Assembly: GCF_900142715.1 (NCBI RefSeq)
Contig: NZ_FRBX01000001.1
Location: forward strand, 1,178,001 to 1,242,000
DNA from: Flavobacterium pectinovorum
GTDB taxonomy: Bacteria > Bacteroidota > Bacteroidia > Flavobacteriales > Flavobacteriaceae
Length of the DNA stretch: 64,000 nucleotides
Reading direction: 5' to 3'
A program made the translations under genes and the position numbers. Position 1 is the first letter of the stretch. Every line of letters begins with the position of its first letter. Of this stretch, positions 1 to 8,377 are shown piece after piece. The notes below the pieces were generated by a model. That model did no database searches. It was not told where the DNA came from and was given only the letters and a program-made list of their open reading frames with translations.

Positions 1-2
1 CA

Positions 3-986
3 CAAGGAACAGCAACTGCTCCTATTATTTTTACAAGTTACAATTTATTAGACGGTGCTGCTACTACAGCTACTCCTGGAGATTTTGGAGGTGTTGTTAT
101 ATTAGGTGACGCTGTTGTAAATAACGGATTGGATAATAACATTATAGAAGGATTAGGAGATCAGCCTAATGTTTCTGATTTTTACTATGGAGGTTCTAAC
201 AATGCTCATAATGCAGGAACTTTACAATATGTTCGTATCGAATTTGCAGGACGTATTATAACTACTTCTCCTGATATAGAAATCAACGGATTAACATTTG
301 GTGGAGTTGGTTCTGGTACAACAGTTAACCACATTCAGGTATCTTACGGAAGAGATGATTCATTCGAATTTTTTGGAGGAACAGTAAGTGCTACACATTT
401 AGTTTCTTTTGCTCCGGATGATGATAACTTCGATTTCGATTTTGGTTACACAGGTACAATTACAAAAGCGATTGCAATTGCTGATAGTAATTCTAGCCAC
501 AGTTTGAGCAGCGGAAATCCAGATTCTAACGGTATTGAGTTAGATAATAATGCTTCAGGAACACCTGCTACAACTGGTATCATTACACGTCCTGTTCTTA
601 ATCAATTGTCAATTATTGGTGTAAGCTCAACTACAGTTGCTGATTTATACGAAAATGCTATTCACGTACGCAGATTAGGACAAATAAGTTTAACTGATGC
701 AACCGTTACAGGATACAACACAGGAGTTAGATATGAAGCTCCATCAACTCAGGCTAGCTCTTCTTATTTAAGAGTATCAATCCACGGGTTTGATAATGTA
801 GCTCTGCCAACTGGAACAACTTTCTCAGGTCTTGGTACAAGTATTTCAACTGCAAATCCAGCTCCAAAATGGGGTCTTACACAGCCTTTCTTTAATGATG
901 GCGCGCTTAACTTAACAGGTAATACAGGTGCATTTAAAACTGAGGCTCTTTGGACTAACACTTGGACAAAGTTTACTAATTTTTAA
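3..986 (+). CDS. Large surface protein, 3' end only
   Basis: The reading frame is open from the left edge (first full codon at base 3) to TAA at 984-986, so this is the C-terminal 327 residues of a longer protein whose start lies outside the window. The visible part is rich in Gly, Ser, Thr, Asn and Asp and has short alternating beta-strand patterns, for example GTLQYVRIEFAG, NGLTFGGVGSGTT and DDSFEFFGG. This style is common in secreted beta-rich surface proteins of Bacteroidota, often encoded beside TonB receptors. No T9SS sorting domain and no catalytic motif is visible. An internal TTG at 129 is not a plausible start because the same fold pattern continues upstream of it. The function is unknown. 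A perfect hairpin follows directly downstream. Confidence 0.8.
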   Translation, partial: QGTATAPIIFTSYNLLDGAATTATPGDFGGVVILGDAVVNNGLDNNIIEGLGDQPNVSDFYYGGSNNAHNAGTLQYVRIEFAGRIITTSPDIEINGLTFGGVGSGTTVNHIQVSYGRDDSFEFFGGTVSATHLVSFAPDDDNFDFDFGYTGTITKAIAIADSNSSHSLSSGNPDSNGIELDNNASGTPATTGIITRPVLNQLSIIGVSSTTVADLYENAIHVRRLGQISLTDATVTGYNTGVRYEAPSTQASSSYLRVSIHGFDNVALPTGTTFSGLGTSISTANPAPKWGLTQPFFNDGALNLTGNTGAFKTEALWTNTWTKFTNF

Positions 987-1013
987 TTTATACAGAGGTT
1001 AATTATTAAAACT

Positions 1014-1044
1014 ACATGGGCAGATCTGTATCTGCCCATGTTTT
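1014..1044 (+). terminator. Rho-independent terminator after the surface protein
   Basis: A perfect 11-bp inverted repeat (ACATGGGCAGA at 1014-1024, TCTGCCCATGT at 1031-1041) with a 6-base loop is followed by a short T run. It lies 27 bases after the stop codon and separates the left-edge gene from the T9SS protein gene. Confidence 0.85.
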
Positions 1045-1069
1045 AAAATAAAATTTAAAATTTTAAAAA

Positions 1070-1924
1070 ATGAAAAAAAATCTACTTTTAGTATTATTTA
1101 TAATGATGACAACAATAGCATCTGCTCAATTTACAATATGGGAAGATGATTTTGATGATGCCGATGCTTCTGACTGGACTTTATTAGACAGAGATGGAAA
1201 TGGCAGCAATTGGTTTACAAGAAAAAACATTCAGGTTGATCCAAATACAGGTGCTATTGTAGGTGGTAATGTTGATGTTTTAGGTACATATAATATAGAT
1301 TTTGCTACATTAGGATATTTACCCACTACAGAAGATAATTTTGCAATATCACCTGCCATAGATGCTTCCTTTTATTCTGGAAAACTATCCTTAACTCTAC
1401 ATGCACAACCTAGTATTTTTGATAGTAATCAAGATCTTTTTGTATATGGTTCTACTTCGCCGGATCCTACTACATTTACACTTATAAGTACAATAACCTT
1501 AGAAAGAACATCAACTGAAGAAGCAGAATTTAAAGATTATACAGTTGATATTTCGCAGTTTAAGGGTGAAACGGCAGTTTACATAGCGTTTGGTACTATT
1601 AAAGATAAACAATTCATAGGTTACGAAATTGATAAAATATCTATTGTTGCTGAGTCACTTTTAGGAGTTGATGATATAACACTAGAATCGCAAGTTTGCA
1701 GAATAAATCAAAATCCGGTTCAGGAAAGTTTACAATTGCAATTGGCAGAACAATACCAAAACGAAGAAACAGCATTAAAAATCTATAATTCAAACGGAAT
1801 TTTAGTTAAAGAATCTCCATATAAACCAGAAAATTTATCAGTTAGCGATTTGCCACAAGGCTTTTATTTCCTTGCAGTTTCTAACAATGGTGTTTCTAAA
1901 AAATTAAAATTCATCAAAAAATAA
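1070..1924 (+). CDS. T9SS-sorted secreted protein with cleaved-adhesin-like domain
   Basis: This 284-residue protein has a Sec signal peptide (residues 1-19, cleavage after SAQ). The first mature segment, from about residue 22 (WEDDFDDADASDWTLLDRDGNGSNW), resembles the start of cleaved-adhesin or choice-of-anchor beta-sandwich domains, which often bind carbohydrate or protein. The last 75 residues form a type A T9SS sorting domain: a beta-rich segment with LKIYNSNGILVKES and a C-terminal LPQGFYFLAV...KKLKFIKK. The product should therefore pass the outer membrane and be anchored or released at the surface. The gene stands between a terminator upstream and a lipoprotein gene 57 bases downstream. 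The ligand cannot be told from sequence. Confidence 0.88.
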   Translation: MKKNLLLVLFIMMTTIASAQFTIWEDDFDDADASDWTLLDRDGNGSNWFTRKNIQVDPNTGAIVGGNVDVLGTYNIDFATLGYLPTTEDNFAISPAIDASFYSGKLSLTLHAQPSIFDSNQDLFVYGSTSPDPTTFTLISTITLERTSTEEAEFKDYTVDISQFKGETAVYIAFGTIKDKQFIGYEIDKISIVAESLLGVDDITLESQVCRINQNPVQESLQLQLAEQYQNEETALKIYNSNGILVKESPYKPENLSVSDLPQGFYFLAVSNNGVSKKLKFIKK

Positions 1925-1981
1925 ATTTGGAATTTTTATGATTTCCGATACTTAAAACCTTTACAATAAATAAAACTGAAT

Positions 1982-2776
1982 ATGAAGAATATCTTGACAA
2001 GAGTATTAATTTTCTCTATCATAATTGCATTTTTTGAATCTTGTACCAACGACGAATTGATTCCGTATTATGGTACAGAAACCAATGTACCCGGAAAAGT
2101 CGTTATAACAGGTTATAGCGCCCTGAATGATTCTATACAAATAAATGTAAACGGAAAACTTATTGAAATAGGGAAAGAGAAAGATAAAAAAACGGCTTTC
2201 ACAAAAAAAATTGAGACAGAGTATCAGTTTATTTATTTTGGGGATAAAGCAAAAACTTTTGAAATAACGGATAAAGTAACGAAAAAAGTTTTTCGCAGCT
2301 ATAATTTTACTGCCGAAAAAACCATTGATACAATTTCATTTTTTGCAAAAGAAAATATCTGGATAGAGAACATTTCAGTAATAAAGCCAGGGGTTTTAAG
2401 TAAAACGGGAAATACGGGTTATAAGTTTATATTTCCTACTCAAAATTTATATTCTAAAAGCGGATATGAAGGGAATCTTGACGGAATCCTGCGTAAAATT
2501 AACGGCCAGACAATTGGCAAAGTTGAGAATATCAACAAAGATCAATTTAGTTCTTTTATTGAATTTCCGTATAGTTCGCCTCCAACAATTTTAATGGAAT
2601 TGGTAAAACACGGAACAACAGAATCGTACGTTCCGGGAAAAAAAGTTATCGTTATTTTAACCATGTCTGTTAACAAATCTAAACTAATAGTTTTAGATGA
2701 AAAACAAGACGCAAACGGTGCTTTTGCCAGCGTAGACGGAAATTTAAATTTGGTAGATTATTTTGTTTTTAAATAA
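1982..2776 (+). CDS. Lipoprotein of unknown function
   Basis: This 264-residue protein starts with a lipoprotein signal (hydrophobic segment, lipobox FESC, lipidated Cys21) followed by Thr-Asn-Asp-Glu, an acidic stretch like the lipoprotein export signal of Bacteroidota. The mature part alternates short beta strands (KVVITGYSALNDSIQINVNGKLIEIGK) and looks like one or more beta-sandwich domains. I recognise no family. It is followed 52 bases later by the S41 protease lipoprotein gene in the same direction, so the two are probably co-transcribed and may act together at the cell surface. Confidence 0.85.
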   Translation: MKNILTRVLIFSIIIAFFESCTNDELIPYYGTETNVPGKVVITGYSALNDSIQINVNGKLIEIGKEKDKKTAFTKKIETEYQFIYFGDKAKTFEITDKVTKKVFRSYNFTAEKTIDTISFFAKENIWIENISVIKPGVLSKTGNTGYKFIFPTQNLYSKSGYEGNLDGILRKINGQTIGKVENINKDQFSSFIEFPYSSPPTILMELVKHGTTESYVPGKKVIVILTMSVNKSKLIVLDEKQDANGAFASVDGNLNLVDYFVFK

Positions 2777-2828
2777 AGAAAATAATATCAGGAATAATAA
2801 AATTGAATTCATATTTATAGATTTTAAA

Positions 2829-4190
2829 ATGAAAAATAAAGCGTTAAGCTATCTTTTTTATGGCATTATTCTTTTGATAGAAGTTATCATTCTTTCTTCC
2901 TGCTCTTCAGATGATCCGGAGCAGGTTTACACAGAAGGAACAAATGAATACACCAATGAATGGATGTACGGGCAAATGAAAAAATATTACCGTTGGAATG
3001 ACGCTATGCCAAATCAGGGCGATTTATCAGTAAATCCCAAAGAGTATTTTGCAAGGTTATTAAAAACAGATGATGTTTTTTCGTATGCAATGCATCCCGC
3101 TTTACCGGAAACCGCACCAAAAAGCCTGCGGCAAAAATTTGGATTTGATATTTCGTTTATAGAATATCAAGGCAAGGTTCTCGGGGTAATTTTATATGCA
3201 TTGTATGATTCTCCGGCCAAAAATAATGGTTTGGCAAGAGGACAATTAATCACAAGTGTTGATGGTGTCGAATTGACTTTAAATAATTACGACAGCCTCT
3301 ACAAAAATATGACAGCAGCAACGCAATTAAATTTAAAATTAATTTCATACTCAGCACAGTTGGGGTTTTACAATGAAAAACAAGTTGCTATTTCTCAGGG
3401 TTTCTCGTTTACACAGCCACTTTTAAGCCAGGTTATTACAAATGGAAACACAAAGATTGGGTATGTTGAAATTCCGCATTTTGATGTTGGTATGGCCAAA
3501 TTATTCCTGCAGACTTTTCAGGAATTAAAAAACAAACAAATAACAGAATTAGTTTTAGACCTTCGCTACAACGGCGGAGGAGATATAGCTTCGGCAACGG
3601 CGTTAAGTATTATTTTGGCTCCCAACATAAAATCAGGTGATTTGTTTATTGAGTTTGAAGGAAATAAAAACGGTGGTATTGTAAAACAATCTTTTCAGCA
3701 GGCATTAGAAAGTAATGAAAAAAATATAAGTTTTGAAGCGCTTAAAAACACGCATCCAAATATTCAAAAAGTATATATTTTATGCGGAAAACATACTGCA
3801 TCGGCTTCAGAAATAATCATAAACAACCTAAGTCCGTTTATAAATGTAATTACAATAGGCGAGAAAACGGTTGGTAAAGACGTTGCGGGATTTCCTGTAG
3901 AAGATGACAGAATTTCGGGCAAAAAAGACTGGGTTTTATATCCTTCTATCTATAAATTATTTAATGCAAAGCACGAAGGAGGTTATGCTGCGGGAATAAA
4001 TCCTTCAATTAATGCAGATGAACTTGAAAATCCTGAGGTTTTTGCGTTAGGAAATCGTTCTGAAATTTTATTAAATACAGCTATAAATGCAATATCAGGA
4101 AACGCAGGCAAAGCAAAAATGGTGAAATCGCACGCATTACCGCTTTCAAAAGTTTATACCGATGCCGATCCGTTATTGGTTACTCCGTAA
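2829..4190 (+). CDS. S41 family C-terminal-processing-type peptidase, lipoprotein
   Basis: This 453-residue protein starts with a lipoprotein signal: lipobox LSSC with Cys25, then Ser-Ser-Asp-Asp, suggesting surface export. An N-terminal helical cap (about 35-90) is followed by a PDZ-like domain (about 100-170, with SPAKNNGLARGQLITSVDG) and the S41 tail-specific protease domain. The catalytic pair fits Ser325 in TASASE and Lys350 in KTVGKD, spaced 25 residues apart as in plant D1 processing protease. I chose ATG 2829 because the alternative start at 2763 lies inside the previous gene and would bury the signal peptide. It probably cleaves the C-termini of unfolded or exported proteins. The substrate is unknown. 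Confidence 0.92.
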   Translation: MKNKALSYLFYGIILLIEVIILSSCSSDDPEQVYTEGTNEYTNEWMYGQMKKYYRWNDAMPNQGDLSVNPKEYFARLLKTDDVFSYAMHPALPETAPKSLRQKFGFDISFIEYQGKVLGVILYALYDSPAKNNGLARGQLITSVDGVELTLNNYDSLYKNMTAATQLNLKLISYSAQLGFYNEKQVAISQGFSFTQPLLSQVITNGNTKIGYVEIPHFDVGMAKLFLQTFQELKNKQITELVLDLRYNGGGDIASATALSIILAPNIKSGDLFIEFEGNKNGGIVKQSFQQALESNEKNISFEALKNTHPNIQKVYILCGKHTASASEIIINNLSPFINVITIGEKTVGKDVAGFPVEDDRISGKKDWVLYPSIYKLFNAKHEGGYAAGINPSINADELENPEVFALGNRSEILLNTAINAISGNAGKAKMVKSHALPLSKVYTDADPLLVTP

Positions 4191-4222
4191 ATTAAAATTT
4201 CCATTCAATATCCAGAATTACT

Positions 4223-4513
4223 ATGCAAGGAATAAGTTCTGCAGAACATCGAATTTTATTGGCCGCATTCCGTAAATTTGAGTACATGTCAAAAATTGCC
4301 GGCGACAAAATAGGAGAGACAGAAGATGTAAAAACAAGAAAGGCAATGGAAGAACTTGACTTGCTTTATGACAAGTTCCAAATCTTATTTGGCGAATTGG
4401 AGAAATGCACCAGAGATTATGAACTCAAAAAAAAATCTACACGCAGCATCATCAACAAAAGCATCCGAAAATTAATGCCGGCGATGCAAAACGAAAATGA
4501 TACTATTAATTAA
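4223..4513 (+). CDS. Small helical protein, unknown
   Basis: This 96-residue protein has no signal peptide and no membrane segment. It is predicted mostly alpha-helical with many charged residues (for example KAMEELDLLYDKFQILFGELEKC), and could form a small helical bundle or coiled coil. The start codon lies 32 bases after the S41 peptidase stop, so it may share that transcript. A hairpin with a T run follows. I do not recognise the family. The reading frame is compact and has codon use like its neighbours, which supports a real gene. Confidence 0.65.
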   Translation: MQGISSAEHRILLAAFRKFEYMSKIAGDKIGETEDVKTRKAMEELDLLYDKFQILFGELEKCTRDYELKKKSTRSIINKSIRKLMPAMQNENDTIN

Positions 4514-4519
4514 TTGAAT

Positions 4520-4549
4520 AACCATTTAAAATTTTTAAGTGGTTTTTGT
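4520..4549 (+). terminator. Probable terminator after the small helical protein gene
   Basis: AACCATTTAAAA (4520-4531) pairs with the following TTTTTAAGTGGTT, with one G-T wobble, and runs into TTTTTG. It lies a few bases after the TAA stop at 4511-4513. Confidence 0.6.
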
Positions 4550-4721
4550 CTTTTTAACCTTTTTCAGGATTACCTCTTGTTTTTATTCAAAATTTATTTA
4601 TATCATGATATAAATGTTATAATATTTATTATACCACTTTTAATTTTGATTGCTTTTAAAGTCAAAAAAGAAGTTTATAATAAAATATAAATGCTCAGAT
4701 TATCAATTATTTAAGGTTTTC

Positions 4722-4758
4722 AATGTTAAGCTTTCACTCAAACTAAAAGCTTAACATT
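4722..4758. other. 13-bp inverted repeat abutting a promoter (operator candidate)
   Basis: AATGTTAAGCTTT (4722-4734) and AAAGCTTAACATT (4746-4758) form a perfect 13-bp inverted repeat with an 11-base spacer. No T run follows on the plus strand. The right arm overlaps the TTG of a promoter-like sequence, so an operator or an upstream hairpin is more likely than a terminator. The rest of the 355-base gap 4514-4868 is AT-rich and holds only this repeat, the terminator at its left end and the promoter. Confidence 0.6.
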
Positions 4759-4785
4759 GGACAATGTGTATTAACAGTATATTTG
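4757..4785 (+). promoter_or_regulatory. Bacteroidota-type promoter for the lysine-rich protein gene
   Basis: TTG (4757-4759), 18 bases, then TATATTTG (4778-4785) matches the -33/-7 architecture of the Bacteroidota housekeeping sigma factor. It would give a leader of about 75 bases before the ATG at 4869. The TTG lies inside the right arm of the inverted repeat at 4722-4758. Confidence 0.6.
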
Positions 4786-4868
4786 TTAATAATTTGATAA
4801 CATTAAAATAAAGTAAAGATAACTTTAATGCTAAAAACCACGTAAAATCCTAAAATAATACATGCCGC

Positions 4869-5393
4869 ATGAAAGAAAAAGACATTACAAACACTCAGGA
4901 CCAAACAGAAAATAGCAATTTGATTACTACTGATGAAAACACAACCAATGTTGAAGCAGGAAATGAAATAATTGCCGAGGAAACTGAAACTAAACCTGCA
5001 AATACAAAAAAGAAACCCGCTGCTAAAGTTGCTAAAACATCGACAGTTTCAACAACAGAAACAGCAGAACAAAAAGAAGAAGCGATTTCTCCTGAAGTTT
5101 CAACAGAAACTGAGGAAATTGTTTCAGAAGAAGGAGATAAATCTAATACTAAAAAGAAGAATAAAAAGATGAAAGAAAAGGAAAAAGAAAAAGAGAAAAA
5201 GAAAAAACAAGTAGCTAAGAAAAAAGAAAAAGCGAAACTGGATAAAAAGAAAGACAAAGCTAAAAAAGCAAAACAAAAAGCTAAAGCGAAAAAGAAAGCT
5301 AAAGCGAAAAAAGCAAAAGATAAAGCAAAAGCGAAAAAAATTGCTAAAAAGAAAGCTAAAAAATCGAAGTCAAAATCGAAAAAGAAAAAATAA
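4869..5393 (+). CDS. Lysine/alanine-rich histone-H1-like protein
   Basis: This 174-residue protein has two parts. Residues 1 to about 95 are acidic and rich in Thr, Glu and Asn. From about 95 onward it is almost wholly Lys, Ala, Glu and Asp (KKEKAKLDKKKDKAKKAKQK and so on), ending in KSKSKKKK. Such basic tails resemble bacterial histone-H1-like DNA-compacting proteins, so nucleoid binding is plausible, but low-complexity composition alone does not prove it. The gene has its own promoter-like sequence with an inverted repeat upstream and a strong terminator downstream, so it is a single-gene unit. Reading frames on the other strand and in the other plus frame are shadows of the repeats. Confidence 0.75.
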   Translation: MKEKDITNTQDQTENSNLITTDENTTNVEAGNEIIAEETETKPANTKKKPAAKVAKTSTVSTTETAEQKEEAISPEVSTETEEIVSEEGDKSNTKKKNKKMKEKEKEKEKKKKQVAKKKEKAKLDKKKDKAKKAKQKAKAKKKAKAKKAKDKAKAKKIAKKKAKKSKSKSKKKK

Positions 5394-5428
5394 AAAATAA
5401 GCCCTGAATTTCAGGGCTTATTTTTTTT
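5394..5428. terminator. Bidirectional terminator
   Basis: AAATAAGCCCTGA and TCAGGGCTTATTT form a near-perfect GC-centred stem flanked by A and T runs on both sides. It sits between the convergent lysine-rich protein gene (plus) and the TPR gene (minus) and can serve both. Confidence 0.88.
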
Positions 5429-5432
5429 ATAG

Positions 5433-6020
5433 CTATTTCACAGCTGCATTTTTTAACTTTACCTGTTTGATAAGATGTAATGAATCTGTAATAAGTGATT
5501 TAATTTCCAAAGAAGGAATTTTGGCAATTTCAGCAGCATTTTTTGTTAGTCCGTCAATGCTCATCTTAGCAAATAAAAGATCACTTTCAAACGATCTTAA
5601 TATCGAATTTTCTAAAATTGTATTCTTTTTATAGTAGTAAATGGCATTATGTAGATCTTCAATTTGTCCGGTAAAATCAAAAATAGCTTTTTTAGAAACC
5701 GCTCGACTGTAATAGCTCGAAAAATCCAGAGGATTCTCTTCAATTGCTTTGTCAAAATCTTCGATCGCATTGTAATGATAGTCCATTTTTTGCAGACAAT
5801 TTGCTTTTAACTTGTAAGCTTCATGATAAGAACCTGAATTAATAGCGCTGTCTAAATGAATAATAGCTTCTTGAAACTGGTTTGCGGCATAAAGTTCTTT
5901 TCCCTTTTCAAAATGAACAGATTCTTCGCCGGCAGTAATAGATTTTGAAAATTTTCCTCTAATTTTTTCGAGCGTTAAATTGTTGAACCATTTCATATCT
6001 TTTGGTTTTTGGTTGGTCAT
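5433..6020 (-). CDS. TPR-repeat protein
   Basis: This 195-residue protein has no signal peptide. Residues about 40-135 hold three tetratricopeptide-like units (GKELYAANQFQEAIIHLDSA, AYKLKANCLQKMDYHYNAIEDFDKAI, YYSRAVSKKAIFDFTGQIEDLHNAI). The C-terminal 50 residues are helical. TPRs are protein-binding scaffolds, and no enzymatic domain is present. The start could be the first Met or Met9 (MKWFNNL); both keep the repeats. It converges with the lysine-rich protein gene and shares its terminator. The partner is unknown. Confidence 0.85.
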   Translation of the reverse strand: MTNQKPKDMKWFNNLTLEKIRGKFSKSITAGEESVHFEKGKELYAANQFQEAIIHLDSAINSGSYHEAYKLKANCLQKMDYHYNAIEDFDKAIEENPLDFSSYYSRAVSKKAIFDFTGQIEDLHNAIYYYKKNTILENSILRSFESDLLFAKMSIDGLTKNAAEIAKIPSLEIKSLITDSLHLIKQVKLKNAAVK

Positions 6021-6218
6021 AATTGTAATAGCAAGGAAACGATTTATAAAATTGGGGAGGATTTAAAGATAATTAAAATTTGGAATATTTAGAGTTTATT
6101 GTTCAGATAAAATATAATATTTTGAAAAAAAACCGATTATAAAGTATTGTTAAACATTGTTTTAGAATATAATAGTCGCGCGATCTACTGCTATGAAAGA
6201 GATAAGCGAAAATTTGTT

Positions 6219-7064
6219 TTACACAATCAAATCTCCATTTTTAGTCAATACATTCAGGTTGGCAGTAACTAATTCTGAGGCAGTATAACCAAATTGTTTT
6301 TTGAAGGCAAAAGAAAAATGAGAAAGGTTTTCAAAGCCAACTTCATAGCAAACATCTATGGCTTTTTTCTTGTTTTTTGTTAGCTCATAATGTGCTAATT
6401 CCAATCTTTTTGCAGTGAGCCATTTTTGAGGAGTAGTACCAAAATACTTTCTAAAATCTCTGTTAAATGTCGATAAACTGCGACCCGTTAAATATCCTAA
6501 TCTGTCTAATGGCATATTAAACATAAAATTGCGTTCCATAAAATGTACTAAATCAATTTTTCCGGGTTCCTCAAAATTTGCGAGAATATTATCTATTTCC
6601 TTATCAATAGTTCTCAAAATAGTGATCGCTTCGGTTATTTTGAGTGAAGCAATATCTTCCGGAAGTGCTGTCATATCAAAATACGGAATCAATGAAGTAA
6701 GACAACTTTCTAATAAGGGATGATTATTGTAATGGTTTATTTTTGGAGAGATTGAAGTTTTGGGCTTAATATCGAGATTTGCATAAAAATCTTTAAGTCT
6801 GGCAGTAGTTAAATGCATTACCACCGTTTTGTGCGGCTCACCATCTTTTGGATAATTGATAATAGTGGCCAATTGATTTCTGGGAATAAGAAAAATATCT
6901 CCTTTTTTAAAAATGTGAATAGTATCTGCCTGAACAATTTTTGTTTCCCCCGAAATAAACCATACCAGCATATGCTGATCGAATATGATATCTGATTTAA
7001 AAAACTTGTCTTCATAAGAAGAAAGCTTAATGTCCGGAGTAATATATTTTGCCTCAAATTCCAT
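6219..7064 (-). CDS. AraC-family transcriptional regulator (cupin + HTH)
   Basis: This 281-residue protein has an N-terminal cupin-like sensor half (about residues 15-120, with HIFKKGDIFLIPRNQLATI) and a C-terminal AraC/XylS DNA-binding domain with two helix-turn-helix units (about 175-270: MPLDRLGYLTGRSLSTFNRDF and IDVCYEVGFENLSHFSFAFKKQFG). It lies downstream of the short-chain dehydrogenase gene on the same strand, 140 bases apart, which suggests that it controls that gene. A minus-strand TAAATTTG at 7136-7143 could be its own -7 element. The inducer is unknown. Confidence 0.92.
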   Translation of the reverse strand: MEFEAKYITPDIKLSSYEDKFFKSDIIFDQHMLVWFISGETKIVQADTIHIFKKGDIFLIPRNQLATIINYPKDGEPHKTVVMHLTTARLKDFYANLDIKPKTSISPKINHYNNHPLLESCLTSLIPYFDMTALPEDIASLKITEAITILRTIDKEIDNILANFEEPGKIDLVHFMERNFMFNMPLDRLGYLTGRSLSTFNRDFRKYFGTTPQKWLTAKRLELAHYELTKNKKKAIDVCYEVGFENLSHFSFAFKKQFGYTASELVTANLNVLTKNGDLIV

Positions 7065-7159
7065 TTGTCTGCGATTATTAAGTTTTATAAAAATGTAAGA
7101 GACTAAATCAATAGTTATTTGGAAAACACATACACCAAATTTATTAAAATTATATTTGT

Positions 7160-7195
7160 AATAATGTTGCCGCCAGTAAAGCCGACAACATTATT
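7160..7195 (-). terminator. Hairpin after the SDR gene, possible terminator
   Basis: AATAATGTTG (7160-7169) and CAACATTATT (7186-7195) form a perfect 10-bp stem with a GC-containing loop region, 10 bases past the stop of the minus-strand SDR gene. No long T run follows on the minus strand, so it may be a weak terminator or a regulatory element for the AraC gene. Confidence 0.45.
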
Positions 7196-7204
7196 TTAAT
7201 TTCA

Positions 7205-8200
7205 TTAGCTAACCTTGAATGTAATTCCACTCATTTTTTCACTAAGTAGCCATAAACGTTTGGCATTATCTTCATCCAGCGAATATAGTTTTACACCAGA
7301 AGACATTGACGTTTCTGTTGCTATAGGAGCGACCTCAACATCTTCGCAGTAAACACCTCCAACAGCATCCAGAAGAGCATTTGTTGCACACCAAACAGTT
7401 GTTGCAGCACCTTGTGGAATCGTTTTTAAGTTGGCTAAAATCTCCGGCAAAATAGCACCATTTGCATCACAGAAACCCATTTTTTGAAATAATTCTAATG
7501 ATGCTTCCCTGCCAAGTTCAGTTCCATTGATAGATCCCGGGTGAAGAGAATAAGACCTTACACCAAATTCTTTACCACGAGTATCCAACTCAAGAGCAAA
7601 TAAATTGCAGGCTGTTTTTGATTGTCCGTATGCCTGTAAAGTTTCATATTCCCTGTGTAGAAAATTAGGATCATCAAAATTAAAAGGAGCAAATTGATGT
7701 CCTTGCGATGATACATTTATTACCCGTGCAGAATTGGCTTTTTTTAATGCAGGCCACAATCTCGCTGTAAGCTGAAACTGAGCTAAATAATTTGTAGCCA
7801 ATTGCGATTCGATACCACGATTGTCTCTTCGAAAAGGAACCCACATAATACCTGCATTATTAATAAGTAAATGCAAAGGCCTTTCTGACTGCAAAAACTT
7901 TTGTGCAAATGCGTCTATAGAATCAGGATTCATCAAGTCCATTTCTGCCAATTCTATATTGGGTACATTCTGTAAATTCTTTTTTGCTTTTTCAATATCT
8001 CTGGCAGGCACTATTACAGTTGCTCCGGCAAAGGCAAGGGTTTTGGCAGTTTCTAAACCAATGCCTGTATTTCCGCCGGTTACAATAGCAATTTTGCCTG
8101 TAAGATCAATTCCTTTTATTACATCATTTGTTGTTGATTGTGCATTAAATCCCGAACCAACCGGATTTTGCATTGCTCCCTGATAATTATTACTTTCCAT
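7205..8200 (-). CDS. Short-chain dehydrogenase/reductase
   Basis: This 331-residue soluble oxidoreductase has the classical NAD(P) Rossmann motif TGGNTGIG (residues 41-48), the NNAG motif near 113 and the catalytic YGQSK (Tyr and Lys) near 191, with the serine in INVSSQ upstream. Length and pattern fit the retinol-dehydrogenase or WW-domain-oxidoreductase-like branch of SDRs, which reduce or oxidise carbonyl and hydroxyl groups. The substrate cannot be predicted. The 32-residue extension before the fold is hydrophilic and not a signal peptide. An AraC regulator gene follows on the same strand, making a typical regulator-target pair. A TAACTTTG -7 box lies just upstream. Confidence 0.93.
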   Translation of the reverse strand: MESNNYQGAMQNPVGSGFNAQSTTNDVIKGIDLTGKIAIVTGGNTGIGLETAKTLAFAGATVIVPARDIEKAKKNLQNVPNIELAEMDLMNPDSIDAFAQKFLQSERPLHLLINNAGIMWVPFRRDNRGIESQLATNYLAQFQLTARLWPALKKANSARVINVSSQGHQFAPFNFDDPNFLHREYETLQAYGQSKTACNLFALELDTRGKEFGVRSYSLHPGSINGTELGREASLELFQKMGFCDANGAILPEILANLKTIPQGAATTVWCATNALLDAVGGVYCEDVEVAPIATETSMSSGVKLYSLDEDNAKRLWLLSEKMSGITFKVS

Positions 8201-8231
8201 TTCTTATAATATTTAGTTGATTATTATAAGG

Positions 8232-8239
8232 CAAAGTTA
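8232..8239 (-). promoter_or_regulatory. -7 promoter element of the SDR gene
   Basis: CAAAGTTA on the plus strand reads TAACTTTG on the minus strand, a match to the Bacteroidota -7 consensus TAnnTTTG, about 30 bases before the ATG. The -33 TTG is only weakly placed (14 bases away). Confidence 0.45.
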
Positions 8240-8377
8240 TCGGTAAGTTAAAGCAATGAGTTTGTTCAAAATGTCATTTTACTTTGTTTAAAATGTCATT
8301 TTGTTTTAATTAAATATATTGTTAGAATAAATTTTGCTACTCTTTATTGTATTGAAATAAGTAAACTTTTGAAATAG

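Noticed and set aside
2763..2828. Extended start of the S41 peptidase gene
   Set aside because: It overlaps the end of the upstream lipoprotein gene and would hide the lipoprotein signal peptide.
4895..5257. Minus-strand open frame rich in Phe and Ser opposite the lysine-rich gene
   Set aside because: It is the reverse complement of AAA/GAA/GAG codon runs; its Phe/Ser/Leu-rich product is a shadow. The plus-strand gene has a promoter and terminator.
5160..5393. Simple-sequence artefact instead of a gene in the lysine-rich region
   Set aside because: Codons vary (AAA, AAG, GCT, GCG, GCA) and the frame is intact over 174 residues with a promoter and terminator, so selection on the protein is more likely.
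7151..7158. TATATTTG on the plus strand as a promoter
   Set aside because: No plus-strand gene lies downstream; both neighbours are on the minus strand, so it is probably chance in AT-rich sequence.
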